This document shows positions 53,995-62,751 of a stretch of DNA of 64,000 nt, piece after piece. Numbering within the stretch: position 1 is the stretch's first letter; the number at the start of each line of letters is the position of its first letter. The stretch comes from Rhizobium sp. FY34. Its GTDB lineage: Bacteria; Pseudomonadota; Alphaproteobacteria; Rhizobiales; Rhizobiaceae. The DNA lies in contig NZ_STFZ01000001.1 in the NCBI RefSeq assembly GCF_005222845.1, positions 185,051 through 249,050 on the forward strand, read 5' to 3'. A model generated the notes under the pieces. That model saw only the letters and a list, made by a program, of their open reading frames with translations, was not told the origin of the DNA and searched no databases. Both the position numbers and the translations under genes were made by a program.

Positions 53995-55202
53995 GATATA
54001 TGTGCCTTTCCTTTGAAGGAGCTTTCCAGTTCCGCCAGAATGTCGTCGCTATGCTCGCCAAGCGCCGGGCTGGGGCGTTGATAGGCAAGCGGGGTCTCTG
54101 ACAGGACGATGGGGGTACGAACGCCGGGTATCGTTGTTCCATCGGCGGTTTCAAGGTCGATGCGCATGCCGCGCGCCTTGATCTGCGGGTCGTCGAACAT
54201 GTCGGCGATGGAGTTGATCGGACCGGCCGGTACGGCATTCTCACCGCAGGCGGCCAGAAGCTCAGCCTTGGTATGCTTGATCGTCTTTTCGATCACCAGG
54301 GCTCTGACTTGTTCGCGGTGTGCGACGCGGGCCTTGTTGTTGGCAAAGCGCTCATCGCTCACCATGGCCTCTAGCCCAAGGATGGCGCAGAGCCTGGCAA
54401 ATTGTCCGTCATTGCCGACGGCGAGAATGAGATGACCATCGGCGACCGGCACCACTTCATAGGGGCTGATATTGGGATGGGCATTGCCGAGTTTCACCGG
54501 CGCTGTGCCGGAGACCAGATAATTCATGTTCTGGTTGGCCATAACGCCGGCCATCACGTCGAGCAGCGCCATATCGATATGCTGGCCTTGCCCGGTCTTC
54601 ATCACATGAATGAGGGCTGCCTGGATGGCGGTGACCGCATAGACGCCGGTGAAGATATCGGCAATGGCAACGCCGGCTTTCATCGGTTCTCCGTCGATGG
54701 CGCCGGTCACCGACATGAAGCCGGACATGCCCTGTACGATGTAGTCATAGCCGGCCAGATCCGCATAGGGTCCGTCCTGGCCAAAGCCGGTGATGGAGCA
54801 GTAGACAAGCCGCGGATTGATCTCTCTGACGCTCTCGTAGTCGAGCCCGTATTTTGCCAGCCCGCCGCGCTTGAAATTCTCGATGACGACATCGGCACCC
54901 TCGATCAGTTGGCGGATGATTGCCTGGCCCTCCGGCTGGCTGAAATCCACCGTGATTGAACGCTTGCCGCGATTGGTGGCGTGGTAATAGGCGGCAGACA
55001 GGTTTTCGCCTTTGGCGCCGGTGACGAAGGGCGGTCCCCAGGTGCGGGTGTCGTCGCCGCCGTCCGGGTTTTCCACCTTGATCACGTCAGCGCCGAAATC
55101 GGCCAGAACCTGTCCTGCCCAGGGGCCGGCCAGGATGCGCGCCAGTTCGATCACGCGGATGCCATTGAGCGGCGGCTTCCTGCCATTTTCTCTCATCGTC
55201 AT
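53991..55202 (-). CDS. CaiB/BaiF (class III) CoA-transferase
   Basis: A protein of about 403 residues. Motifs are VIELARILAGPWAGQVLADF, VIKVENPDGGDD, VIENFKRGGLAKYGLDYE and GYDYIVQGMSGFMSVTG; the aspartate of GYDY is the catalytic residue that forms the acyl anhydride. ATG at 55202 is one choice; ATG at 55196 is two codons later with a better-placed AGGAC. The neighbour ThDP enzyme recalls formyl-CoA transferase plus oxalyl-CoA decarboxylase, but the donor and acceptor acids are not determined. Confidence 0.89.
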   Translation of the reverse strand: MTMRENGRKPPLNGIRVIELARILAGPWAGQVLADFGADVIKVENPDGGDDTRTWGPPFVTGAKGENLSAAYYHATNRGKRSITVDFSQPEGQAIIRQLIEGADVVIENFKRGGLAKYGLDYESVREINPRLVYCSITGFGQDGPYADLAGYDYIVQGMSGFMSVTGAIDGEPMKAGVAIADIFTGVYAVTAIQAALIHVMKTGQGQHIDMALLDVMAGVMANQNMNYLVSGTAPVKLGNAHPNISPYEVVPVADGHLILAVGNDGQFARLCAILGLEAMVSDERFANNKARVAHREQVRALVIEKTIKHTKAELLAACGENAVPAGPINSIADMFDDPQIKARGMRIDLETADGTTIPGVRTPIVLSETPLAYQRPSPALGEHSDDILAELESSFKGKAHIS

Positions 55203-55271
55203 GTCCTGCGCTTCAGCCCCTCGCACATTGCCCATGGTCCCGTCTTAGCTGCATGATGGACGGCAGACACT

Positions 55272-55284
55272 TGATTTTAAATCA
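55272..55284. promoter_or_regulatory. Inverted repeat before the CoA-transferase gene
   Basis: TGATTTTAAATCA has arms TGATTT and AAATCA around one base. It touches the stop of the alpha/beta hydrolase and lies about 70 bases upstream of the CoA-transferase start, so it may be an operator or part of its promoter. Could be chance in an AT-rich spot. Confidence 0.3.
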
Positions 55285-56253
55285 TGAAGTCATTCCCGAA
55301 ATGGCAGAGCTTGGTACTGCTTCGGCGGCAGGCAGGCTCGCCAGCGCCCAATCGGCAAATTCCTGCATGGCCTGTTCACGGCCAATCTCGTTCAGTGTCT
55401 CGTGGCGCATTTCAGGATAGATGCGTTTGGTAATGCGGGTAAATCCGCGCTCGGCCAGCTGATGTGACAGCCAGGACGTGGCCTTGCCGCCCTCCGTTGC
55501 CGGGTCCTTTCCGCCGCCGACCAAGTGTATCGGCATGTCCTTCTTCAGGCGGGAGAGCAGGGTTACATCCATGCCGCGAAAGGTGAGCGAAAACACATCC
55601 AGCCACATAGAGACGCTGATATCAAAGCCGCAGAGCGGGTCGGCGATATAGGCGTCCACCTCGGCGGGGTCGCGGCTCAGCCAGTCAGCCGATGTGCGAT
55701 GCTCGGGCATGCTGCGCGCCCAGGTCTCGAAGGTCAGCTTTGGTAGGATCATGCTCGGCACATCCGATCCCTTCAGTGCCCGTTCGGTCTTCAGCACGAT
55801 CTGCGCAAGCCGCCCCAGCGCGCCGACGGCAAAGTTTGAGTTCCAGATGGCGAGCCCCGCATAAAGGCGCGGATGTGACAGGGCCGCATTGAGTGCGATC
55901 AGCCCGCCCATGGAATGGCCAAAGAGGATAACCGGCAGACCCGGATGGGCCGCCATGGCGTGGTCGGTCACGGCTTTCACATCGGCAATCACTTTGTCTG
56001 AGCCATCCGAGCCCGCGAATCGCCCCTGCGGCGCATCCTCTGCCTGGGTCTTGCCATGGCCGCGTTGGTCATGGGCGTAGACGGCAAAGCCCTGTGCGGC
56101 CATGAACTGCGCAAAAACCTGGTAGCGGCCGCCATGTTCGCCAAGACCATGACAGATCTGCAGGATTGCCCGCGGCGGGGATGCAGGTGGCGCATAGCGC
56201 AGCGCAAGATCGGCGCCCGTGGAACTGCGCAGCGTTGTAGGTGTGGCAAACAT
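55282..56253 (-). CDS. Alpha/beta hydrolase (monoacylglycerol-lipase-like)
   Basis: A 323-residue serine hydrolase. The nucleophile elbow is ILFGHSMGGLIAL, the oxyanion region is QICHGLGEHGGRYQVFAQFM and the aspartate and histidine are near VGGGKDPAT and PEMRHETLNE. This is the pattern of lysophospholipase/monoglyceride lipases. ATG at 56253 has GGAGGAC close upstream; an upstream frame of 19 residues is less likely coding. It has no export signal. No operon partner is clear. Confidence 0.88.
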   Translation of the reverse strand: MFATPTTLRSSTGADLALRYAPPASPPRAILQICHGLGEHGGRYQVFAQFMAAQGFAVYAHDQRGHGKTQAEDAPQGRFAGSDGSDKVIADVKAVTDHAMAAHPGLPVILFGHSMGGLIALNAALSHPRLYAGLAIWNSNFAVGALGRLAQIVLKTERALKGSDVPSMILPKLTFETWARSMPEHRTSADWLSRDPAEVDAYIADPLCGFDISVSMWLDVFSLTFRGMDVTLLSRLKKDMPIHLVGGGKDPATEGGKATSWLSHQLAERGFTRITKRIYPEMRHETLNEIGREQAMQEFADWALASLPAAEAVPSSAISGMTS

Positions 56254-56408
56254 GCGTCCTCCGTCCGGCAATCTGCCGCGCAATTGTTCGGGATGGATTT
56301 GTGCAGGCACGGCGCTGATTATGCAACTGCTTCCCGCCGTTTAACGGTTTTGAAGGATCGGTTGCACCAGTCTGCCGAGGCTCTGGCCAGGCGTGGGAGC
56401 GATTCGGT

Positions 56409-58244
56409 ATGCAGATGGCGGGGAGCTTGGCCATGACTGGTCAGACTGTATTACGTGATGGCAGGGAAATGGCAGGCGAAGCAAACCAGTATGCATCCAC
56501 TGGCGGTGGGGCGTTTCGCCGCCTGTTGCTTGCGGCTGTCGTCAGCGGGGTATTTATCGTCCTTCTCGATCTGCCTGATGGCCGGTTTTACTACCGTGAT
56601 ATCGACGACGTGCTGCGGCTGGTGCAGATCCGTCAATTGCTGGACCATGGTCGCTGGTTTGATCTGACGCTATCCGGCATCGATATGCCGGGCGCCTATG
56701 TTTCGCCCTGGTCAAGGCTCGTGGACCTTCCCTATCTTGCGCTGACGCTGACATTTGAGCCCCTGCTCGGTCGATCTTCAGCGCTCTGGTGGAGCACGCA
56801 TGTCTGGCAATCAGTGCTCTTGCTTGCCTTCTGCTGCCTTTGGCTGGCAACCGCCCTGCGTTTCTGTGCTGGTCGCTGCCGTGTCGAGGTCGTCCATGTG
56901 GTGGCCGCCTTTGCGATGATGCCGCTCGCTCTTTGGGAATTCGCGCCGGGCCGCGTCGATCATCACAATATGCAGATCGTCATCTTGATGCTGTTTCTCT
57001 TCGGCGTGTCCTGCTGGTCCCTGAAAGGTGGCATGGTCGTCGGGCTTGCCGCAGTTCTGTCCTTCTCGATCGGTCTGGAACTTGCGCCCGTACTTGTGGT
57101 TCTGCTGCTTTGCATCTCCATGGCCTGGGTGCTGAACTTGCCTGGAAGCCGCGCCATGCTGGTAGGCCAGGCGGTTTCCGTGCTGATCGCCGTGCCGGCT
57201 TGCGGGCTGCTGCTGACTGGCCCACAGCGCATGCTGTCCACTGAGTGCGATGCATTTTCCGCGCCCTATATGGTAGGTCTTCTCGGTTTTGCCGCTGCAA
57301 CACTTGCCGCTGGCACCGTGATTGTGACAGCAAGGCCGCTGGTGCGTTTCTTGGTCCTTGCCGGTTGCGGCATGCTTCTCCTGCTTGGCCTTGCTGTTCT
57401 CTTTCCATCCTGTCTTGCCGGGCCTTACGGGTTCATCGATCCGGTCGTTCGCACGCTTTGGCTTGAGCGCATTCAGCAGGAAATGTCCTTCCTCGATTTC
57501 TATGAGAAGGGGGAGTATATCAAGGTCGTCTGGCTGGGCCTTGCTGCCGTTGTTTTGCTGGCGGCCATGCCGCTTGCTCTTAGACGCATTTGGCGTGCCG
57601 ATGCCGCATTCATCATCATCTGCGTCGCGGCGTCGCTCGTGCTGCTCCTCACTCTCCTGCAGACCCGCTATATCCGCTTTCCCTTCGCCATCGTGATGCT
57701 CCTCGTTCCGCTCGTCTGGAGTGAGGTAAGGCTGAAGGCGCCTGCAATGCGCAAGGCCTTGTTTTCGGCCGTCGCCGGCACGGTGCTTTTTGGCGTCGCG
57801 CTGATCGGGGTGGTGCCACACAAGCCGTTCCGGCCGGACATCGTGGACTATACGGCGCTCGATCTTTGCACGGATATCGACACTTCGCCTCTCCAGCATC
57901 TGGCACCCGGCCGCATCATCGCGCCAACGTCACTGGGGCTCTTCATGCTTGGCGGTCTGCCGCAGGGCTTCACGATCAACGCCATTTCCTTCCACCGGGC
58001 CGCCAGCGGCATGCGACGGGTTTACGACCTGCTTCTGTCCAAGGATGTTGCCACACGCAGGGATGCTGCGTCGCCCTTCGACTATCTCGCGGTCTGCCAT
58101 TTTCCCATGGTGGACGAGATTGCAAGCGATACGCTGTTTGCCGTGCTTGCGCGTGGCGGCTCATGGCCCGGCCTGGAACTTGTGGCTGATGGGCCCCTCG
58201 GCGGCCTCCGACTGTTCCGTATTGATCATTCTGCCTTCCAATAG
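56409..58244 (+). CDS. Large membrane protein, GT-C/STT3-like glycosyltransferase
   Basis: A 611-residue protein with about 11-12 helices. The first outer loop holds YYRDIDDVLRLVQIRQLL (D64-x-D66), a DxD-like motif with aspartates after a helix, and the third contains GRVDHHNMQIVIL at 181-193. SPWSRLVDLPY near residue 99 is another conserved segment. These recall GT-C enzymes such as STT3 oligosaccharyltransferase and ArnT, which transfer a sugar from a polyprenyl carrier at the periplasmic face. The last 90 residues are a soluble periplasmic part. ATG at 56409 or 56415 starts it. Function is inferred from layout only. Confidence 0.72.
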   Translation: MQMAGSLAMTGQTVLRDGREMAGEANQYASTGGGAFRRLLLAAVVSGVFIVLLDLPDGRFYYRDIDDVLRLVQIRQLLDHGRWFDLTLSGIDMPGAYVSPWSRLVDLPYLALTLTFEPLLGRSSALWWSTHVWQSVLLLAFCCLWLATALRFCAGRCRVEVVHVVAAFAMMPLALWEFAPGRVDHHNMQIVILMLFLFGVSCWSLKGGMVVGLAAVLSFSIGLELAPVLVVLLLCISMAWVLNLPGSRAMLVGQAVSVLIAVPACGLLLTGPQRMLSTECDAFSAPYMVGLLGFAAATLAAGTVIVTARPLVRFLVLAGCGMLLLLGLAVLFPSCLAGPYGFIDPVVRTLWLERIQQEMSFLDFYEKGEYIKVVWLGLAAVVLLAAMPLALRRIWRADAAFIIICVAASLVLLLTLLQTRYIRFPFAIVMLLVPLVWSEVRLKAPAMRKALFSAVAGTVLFGVALIGVVPHKPFRPDIVDYTALDLCTDIDTSPLQHLAPGRIIAPTSLGLFMLGGLPQGFTINAISFHRAASGMRRVYDLLLSKDVATRRDAASPFDYLAVCHFPMVDEIASDTLFAVLARGGSWPGLELVADGPLGGLRLFRIDHSAFQ

Positions 58245-58355
58245 TGACGGAAAAACCCGGCTTTGGTCTGGATGCAGGCACTGCCGCATTGCTCCTGCGG
58301 CCTGTTTCGCCTAGATAGCGTCCAAACCCCCTGAAGACGCCGGAGCAATTTTTCA

Positions 58356-60005
58356 ATGGCACGACAGTTTATTTATCACATGTCCGGGCTCAACAAGGCC
58401 TACGGCGCAAAGAAGATCCTCGAAAACGTCAACCTGTCCTTCTACCCGGATGCCAAGATCGGTATCCTTGGCCCGAACGGTGCGGGTAAGTCCACGGTGC
58501 TGCGTATCATCGCCGGTCAGGACAAGGAATTCACCGGTGAAGCCTGGCTGGCCGAAGGCGCAACCGTCGGTTACCTTGAGCAGGAACCGCATCTCGATCC
58601 GTCCAAGAACGCCTTCGAGAACGTCATGGAAGGCGTCGCCGACAAGCAGGCCGTGCTCGACCGCTATAACGAACTGATGATGAACTATTCCGACGAGACG
58701 GCGGAAGAGGGTGCGAAACTTCAGGACATCATCGACAGCCAGAACCTGTGGGACCTGGAACAACAGGTCGAAATGGCGATGGAAGCCCTGCGCTGCCCGC
58801 CGAAGGATTCGGACGTCACTGTTCTTTCCGGTGGTGAACGTCGCCGCATCGCGCTGTGCCGTCTGCTTCTGTCGCAGCCGGATCTTCTGCTGCTCGACGA
58901 ACCAACCAACCACCTGGATGCCGAAACCATCGCCTGGCTCGAAAAGCACCTGCGAGCCTATCCCGGCGCCGTGATGATGATTACCCACGATCGCTACTTC
59001 CTCGACAATGTCACCGGCTGGATCCTCGAACTCGACCGCGGTCGTGGCATTCCTTACGAAGGCAATTATTCGGCTTACCTGCAGGCAAAGGCCAAGCGCA
59101 TGCAGCAGGAAAACCGCGAAGAAGCCGGCCGCCAGAAGGCCCTGTCGCGCGAACAGGAATGGATTGCCTCAAGCCCCAAGGCCCGCCAGGCCAAGTCCAA
59201 GGCGCGTATCAAGGCTTACGAACAGCTGGTGGATGCGGCGGAAGGCATCCGGCCTGGCGATGCGCAGATCATCATCCCCGTGTCCGAGCGTCTGGGCCAG
59301 GTGGTTATCGAACTCGAAGGTATCACCAAGGGCTTTGAAGGGCGCACGCTGATCAACGACCTGTCTATCAAGCTGCCGCCGGGCGGAATTGTCGGCATTA
59401 TCGGGCCGAACGGTGCCGGTAAGACGACCCTGTTCAAGATGATCACCGGCCAGGAAAAGCCGGATACGGGATCCGTGCGTATCGGCGATACGGTTCATCT
59501 TGGCTATGTCGACCAGAGCCGCGACGCGCTGGACGGCTCGAAGACTGTATGGGAAGAAATTTCCGGCGGCGCCGAAGTCATCAAGCTCGGCAAGTTCGAC
59601 ATGAATTCTCGCGCCTATTGCGGCGCCTTCAACTTCAAGGGTGGCGACCAGCAGCAGAAGGTCGGTAATCTGTCGGGTGGCCAGCGCAACCGCGTGCATC
59701 TGGCCAAGATGCTGAAGGCCGGCGGCAACGTTCTCCTCCTCGATGAGCCGACCAACGACCTTGATACCGAAACGCTCGGCGCGCTGGAAACCGCTCTCGA
59801 AAACTTTGCCGGTTGCGCCATCATCATCAGCCATGATCGCATGTTCCTCGACCGGTTGGCGACGCATATCCTGGCCTTCGAAGGTGACGGCCATGTGGAA
59901 TGGTTCGAAGGCAATTTCGAAGACTACGAACAGGATAAGGTTCGTCGTCTGGGCGCCGATGCGCTCAATCCGGGTAGCCAGGCCTATAAGCGCCTGACGC
60001 GCTAA
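58356..60005 (+). CDS. ettA: ABC-F protein EttA
   Basis: A 549-residue protein with two ATPase domains and no membrane helix. Walker A sequences are GPNGAGKSTVLRII and GPNGAGKTTLFKMI; signatures are LSGGERRRIALCRLL and LSGGQRNRVHLAKML; both Walker B regions are LLLLDEPTNHLD and LLLLDEPTNDLD. The arm and linker between are of the EttA length. EttA binds the ribosome E site and throttles translation at low energy. A GGAG site lies about 12 bases before ATG 58356. Confidence 0.95.
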   Translation: MARQFIYHMSGLNKAYGAKKILENVNLSFYPDAKIGILGPNGAGKSTVLRIIAGQDKEFTGEAWLAEGATVGYLEQEPHLDPSKNAFENVMEGVADKQAVLDRYNELMMNYSDETAEEGAKLQDIIDSQNLWDLEQQVEMAMEALRCPPKDSDVTVLSGGERRRIALCRLLLSQPDLLLLDEPTNHLDAETIAWLEKHLRAYPGAVMMITHDRYFLDNVTGWILELDRGRGIPYEGNYSAYLQAKAKRMQQENREEAGRQKALSREQEWIASSPKARQAKSKARIKAYEQLVDAAEGIRPGDAQIIIPVSERLGQVVIELEGITKGFEGRTLINDLSIKLPPGGIVGIIGPNGAGKTTLFKMITGQEKPDTGSVRIGDTVHLGYVDQSRDALDGSKTVWEEISGGAEVIKLGKFDMNSRAYCGAFNFKGGDQQQKVGNLSGGQRNRVHLAKMLKAGGNVLLLDEPTNDLDTETLGALETALENFAGCAIIISHDRMFLDRLATHILAFEGDGHVEWFEGNFEDYEQDKVRRLGADALNPGSQAYKRLTR

Positions 60006-60069
60006 GCTCCGGAAGAGAGCATGTCGTAGCGCTACGATCCTGCTTTCAGAGGGAATATACGAGCCAAAA

Positions 60070-60102
60070 AAGACCGTCTATTGCAATGCAATAGGCGGTC
60101 TT
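60070..60102 (+). terminator. Terminator after ettA
   Basis: AAGACCGTCTATT (60070-60082) pairs with AATAGGCGGTCTT (60090-60102) with one G-T pair and a seven-base loop; A-run before and a short T pair after. Confidence 0.8.
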
Positions 60103-60186
60103 CCTACATTTGAGCATTGATATTAACCGAAACTTTGATCCTAACTCGATATCGATCGTCGCACTGCAACAAGGATTATCTTTGCG

Positions 60187-62448
60187 ATGACTGTTTCATT
60201 GAAGTCTATTTTAGTTGGTATTTTCGCAGCGCTAAGTTTGCTGGTATGCATCCTCGTTGGCGCGAGCTTCCAGCAGTCGGTTGGCGACTACCGGCGCTAT
60301 AGCGAGATTTCGGATCTCGCCGTGCTCGATCAGGCCTTGTTTGAATCGTTGCTGGCCTTTCGCAACGAGCGCGGGGATGGGCCGCCGGCTCTGGCACTGC
60401 CTATTGCCAAGGCGGATGGCGCTGTTGCGCAGTTGCGCAAGGACCGGGCTGAAACAGTCGCCGCCATGCTAGACGTGATGTCTGCGGCCAAAGCCTATGA
60501 AAAAAGTAGTTTTGCCGGCCCGCTGGGCACGGTTCTGTCCGACTACCGCATGGTAGAAGACTATCGCAGCCGCCTGGACCAGGCGTTGTCGCAGCCGCTT
60601 GAAAGCCGTGATGCAAGCTTTAGCGGTACGTGGATGACGGAGACTGCGCGGTTTCTCACCAGTCTCGAAAAGGCGTCCAACCTGATTGGTGAGCGTATCC
60701 GCGCACTTGAGCCCAAACTGGTGCCGGCAAGCCAGATCGGTTTGTCAGCGTGGAATGCCCGCGTGGCTTCCGGCCAGGTGTCGCTGATCATCAATGAACT
60801 CGTGGCAACGGGCCGCAAGATCACCAGCGACGAATACAACAAGATCTTGACCGGCGAGGCGCGCGTTGGCGCCTTGTGGCAGATCGTCGGCGGCCTCGTG
60901 TCGCATCCTGCAACCTCGCCGGTTCTTAAGCAGGCCTATGCCAAGGGCAATGCGGATTTCTTCTCCAGCAGCTTTGCAACCGCGCGCAAGCAATTGCTCG
61001 ATAACCTGTTGCAAGGCAAGGCTGCGACGATGGGAACCGATGAATGGCGCACTGGCAACAAGACTGCGCTGGCTTCGCTCGCTGAACTTGCGCTTGCTAC
61101 GACCGGGGTTGTGATCGGCGATGCCCAGGCGGCACGCGCCGATGCGCTCAATCATACGATTGGCTATGGCATTCTTTTGCTTTCAACCGTTCTGTTTGCC
61201 GCTATTGGCATGGCAGTCATTCTCTATCGCGTGGTGCGGCCGATAGGTCGCCTGACACTGTGCATGGAAATGCTGGCCGGCGGAGAGCGGGCAATCGAGA
61301 TTCCTTGCATTCAGCGTCGTGACGAGATTGGCGAGATGGCGCGCTCTGTGGAAGTGTTTCGCGAAGCCGCCAATCGCAATGCCCAGTTGGAGCATGACGC
61401 CGAGGAAAATCGCAGGATTGCCGACGAGGAACGCGTCGCCTATCAGCAGCAGGTGGAGGCAGAGGCTGAGGCGAGACTTAATCTGGCGACAAGTGCATTG
61501 GCATCGGGTCTTCAGCGCCTTGCAACCGGTGATCTGCGCTGCGAAATCGAGGAGCAGTTTGCCCCTCAGTTCGAAGAGTTGCGTCATGACTTCAACAGTT
61601 CGGTAGAGCAGTTGCGCGGTGCCATGCAGTCGGTCGGTGCGGTGGTTGCAGAAGTGAATGGCGGGAGCCGCAGCATTGCCGGCGCCTCGGACGATCTTTC
61701 CAAGCGCACCGAAAGCCAGGCCACCTCGCTGGAGCAGACGGCTGCGGCGCTGGAAGAGATTACTGCCAATGTCCGCTCCACATCGGTGCGCAGCGGAGAA
61801 GCGCGGGATCTTGTGCGGGCCGCCAGCCGCCAGGCCTCTCAGTCAAGTGTCGTAGTATCCGATGCCGTCACAGCCATGCAGCGCATCGAGACGGCCTCGC
61901 GCCAGATCGGCCAGATCATCGGCGTGATCGACGAAATCGCGTTTCAGACCAATCTTCTGGCCCTGAATGCCGGTGTGGAAGCAGCCCGCGCCGGTGACGC
62001 AGGCAAGGGCTTTGCCGTGGTTGCCCAGGAGGTGCGCGAGCTTGCCCAGCGTTCCGCCAACGCCGCCAAGGAGATCAAGCAGTTGATCAGCAATTCGGCC
62101 GTGGCCGTGTCTGAGGGCGTCAAGCTGGTCAATGCGACCGGTGATGGTCTGGGCTCGATTGCAAGTCTTGTGGAAACTGTCAATCAGCATATGGATGCCA
62201 TCGCCCAGGCGGCCGGCGAACAGGCGGCCGGTCTGCATGAGGTGAATTCTGCGGTCAACCATATGGATACGGCGACCCAGAAGAATGCGGGCATGGTCGA
62301 GCAGATGACGGCTGCGAGCTCGGCGCTGGCCGAGCAGGCGGCGCAACTTGCCGCGCTGCTGGATGGCTTCCAGACTGAACGGCAGGCAATGCAAGCCTCC
62401 TTGCAGGATGATAACAGGCTGACGCGGTTTTCCGCACGCGCTGCCTGA
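60187..62448 (+). CDS. Methyl-accepting chemotaxis protein
   Basis: A 753-residue chemoreceptor. The first helix is about residues 7-27 and the second about 322-346, enclosing a large periplasmic sensor domain of about 300 residues, much of it helical. A HAMP domain follows, then a coiled stretch (about 400-440) and the signalling domain. The conserved hairpin is [20 protein letters not shown] and [20 protein letters not shown]. No C-terminal CheR-binding pentapeptide is seen. It belongs to a pair with the next receptor, which has a closely similar HAMP-linker sequence. Ligand unknown. Confidence 0.93.
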   Translation: MTVSLKSILVGIFAALSLLVCILVGASFQQSVGDYRRYSEISDLAVLDQALFESLLAFRNERGDGPPALALPIAKADGAVAQLRKDRAETVAAMLDVMSAAKAYEKSSFAGPLGTVLSDYRMVEDYRSRLDQALSQPLESRDASFSGTWMTETARFLTSLEKASNLIGERIRALEPKLVPASQIGLSAWNARVASGQVSLIINELVATGRKITSDEYNKILTGEARVGALWQIVGGLVSHPATSPVLKQAYAKGNADFFSSSFATARKQLLDNLLQGKAATMGTDEWRTGNKTALASLAELALATTGVVIGDAQAARADALNHTIGYGILLLSTVLFAAIGMAVILYRVVRPIGRLTLCMEMLAGGERAIEIPCIQRRDEIGEMARSVEVFREAANRNAQLEHDAEENRRIADEERVAYQQQVEAEAEARLNLATSALASGLQRLATGDLRCEIEEQFAPQFEELRHDFNSSVEQLRGAMQSVGAVVAEVNGGSRSIAGASDDLSKRTESQATSLEQTAAALEEITANVRSTSVRSGEARDLVRAASRQASQSSVVVSDAVTAMQRIETASRQIGQIIGVIDEIAFQTNLLALNAGVEAARAGDAGKGFAVVAQEVRELAQRSANAAKEIKQLISNSAVAVSEGVKLVNATGDGLGSIASLVETVNQHMDAIAQAAGEQAAGLHEVNSAVNHMDTATQKNAGMVEQMTAASSALAEQAAQLAALLDGFQTERQAMQASLQDDNRLTRFSARAA

Positions 62449-62463
62449 GCCGCAGCCCGAATT

Positions 62464-62500
62464 TGTCGGCCGATTGTCATGATTGGCCGACAGTTTTCGT
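62464..62500 (+). terminator. Terminator after the first chemoreceptor gene
   Basis: TGTCGGCC (62464-62471) pairs with GGCCGACA (62485-62492) with a 13-base loop, then GTTTTCGTT. The 62501-62751 interval is AT-rich and likely carries the promoter of the second receptor; I see no gene in it. Confidence 0.65.
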
Positions 62501-62751
62501 TCCTTGGCTTTGGCTATGCTTCATTGTCTCTACATGGAAAATTATGTGCATATCTCATGTTTTTTACAATAAGAGTGTGCTGTTATTATGTTCATATCGC
62601 CCGATATTAGCGTCGTTCGCCGGAATATTTACTGATTTGCAACCGATCCATGTCTAGCATCTAATTCAAATCGCCTGGAGATGTTTGACTGGGTGCTATT
62701 CTGTGGTGGCATGAGGCCTTCCATCAGCGTAATGAACTGGAGGAAATTGCC

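Noticed and set aside
52336..54081. Long plus-strand open frame of 581 codons opposite the ThDP enzyme gene
   Set aside because: Histidine- and arginine-rich translation without family features; the opposite strand has full ThDP motifs.
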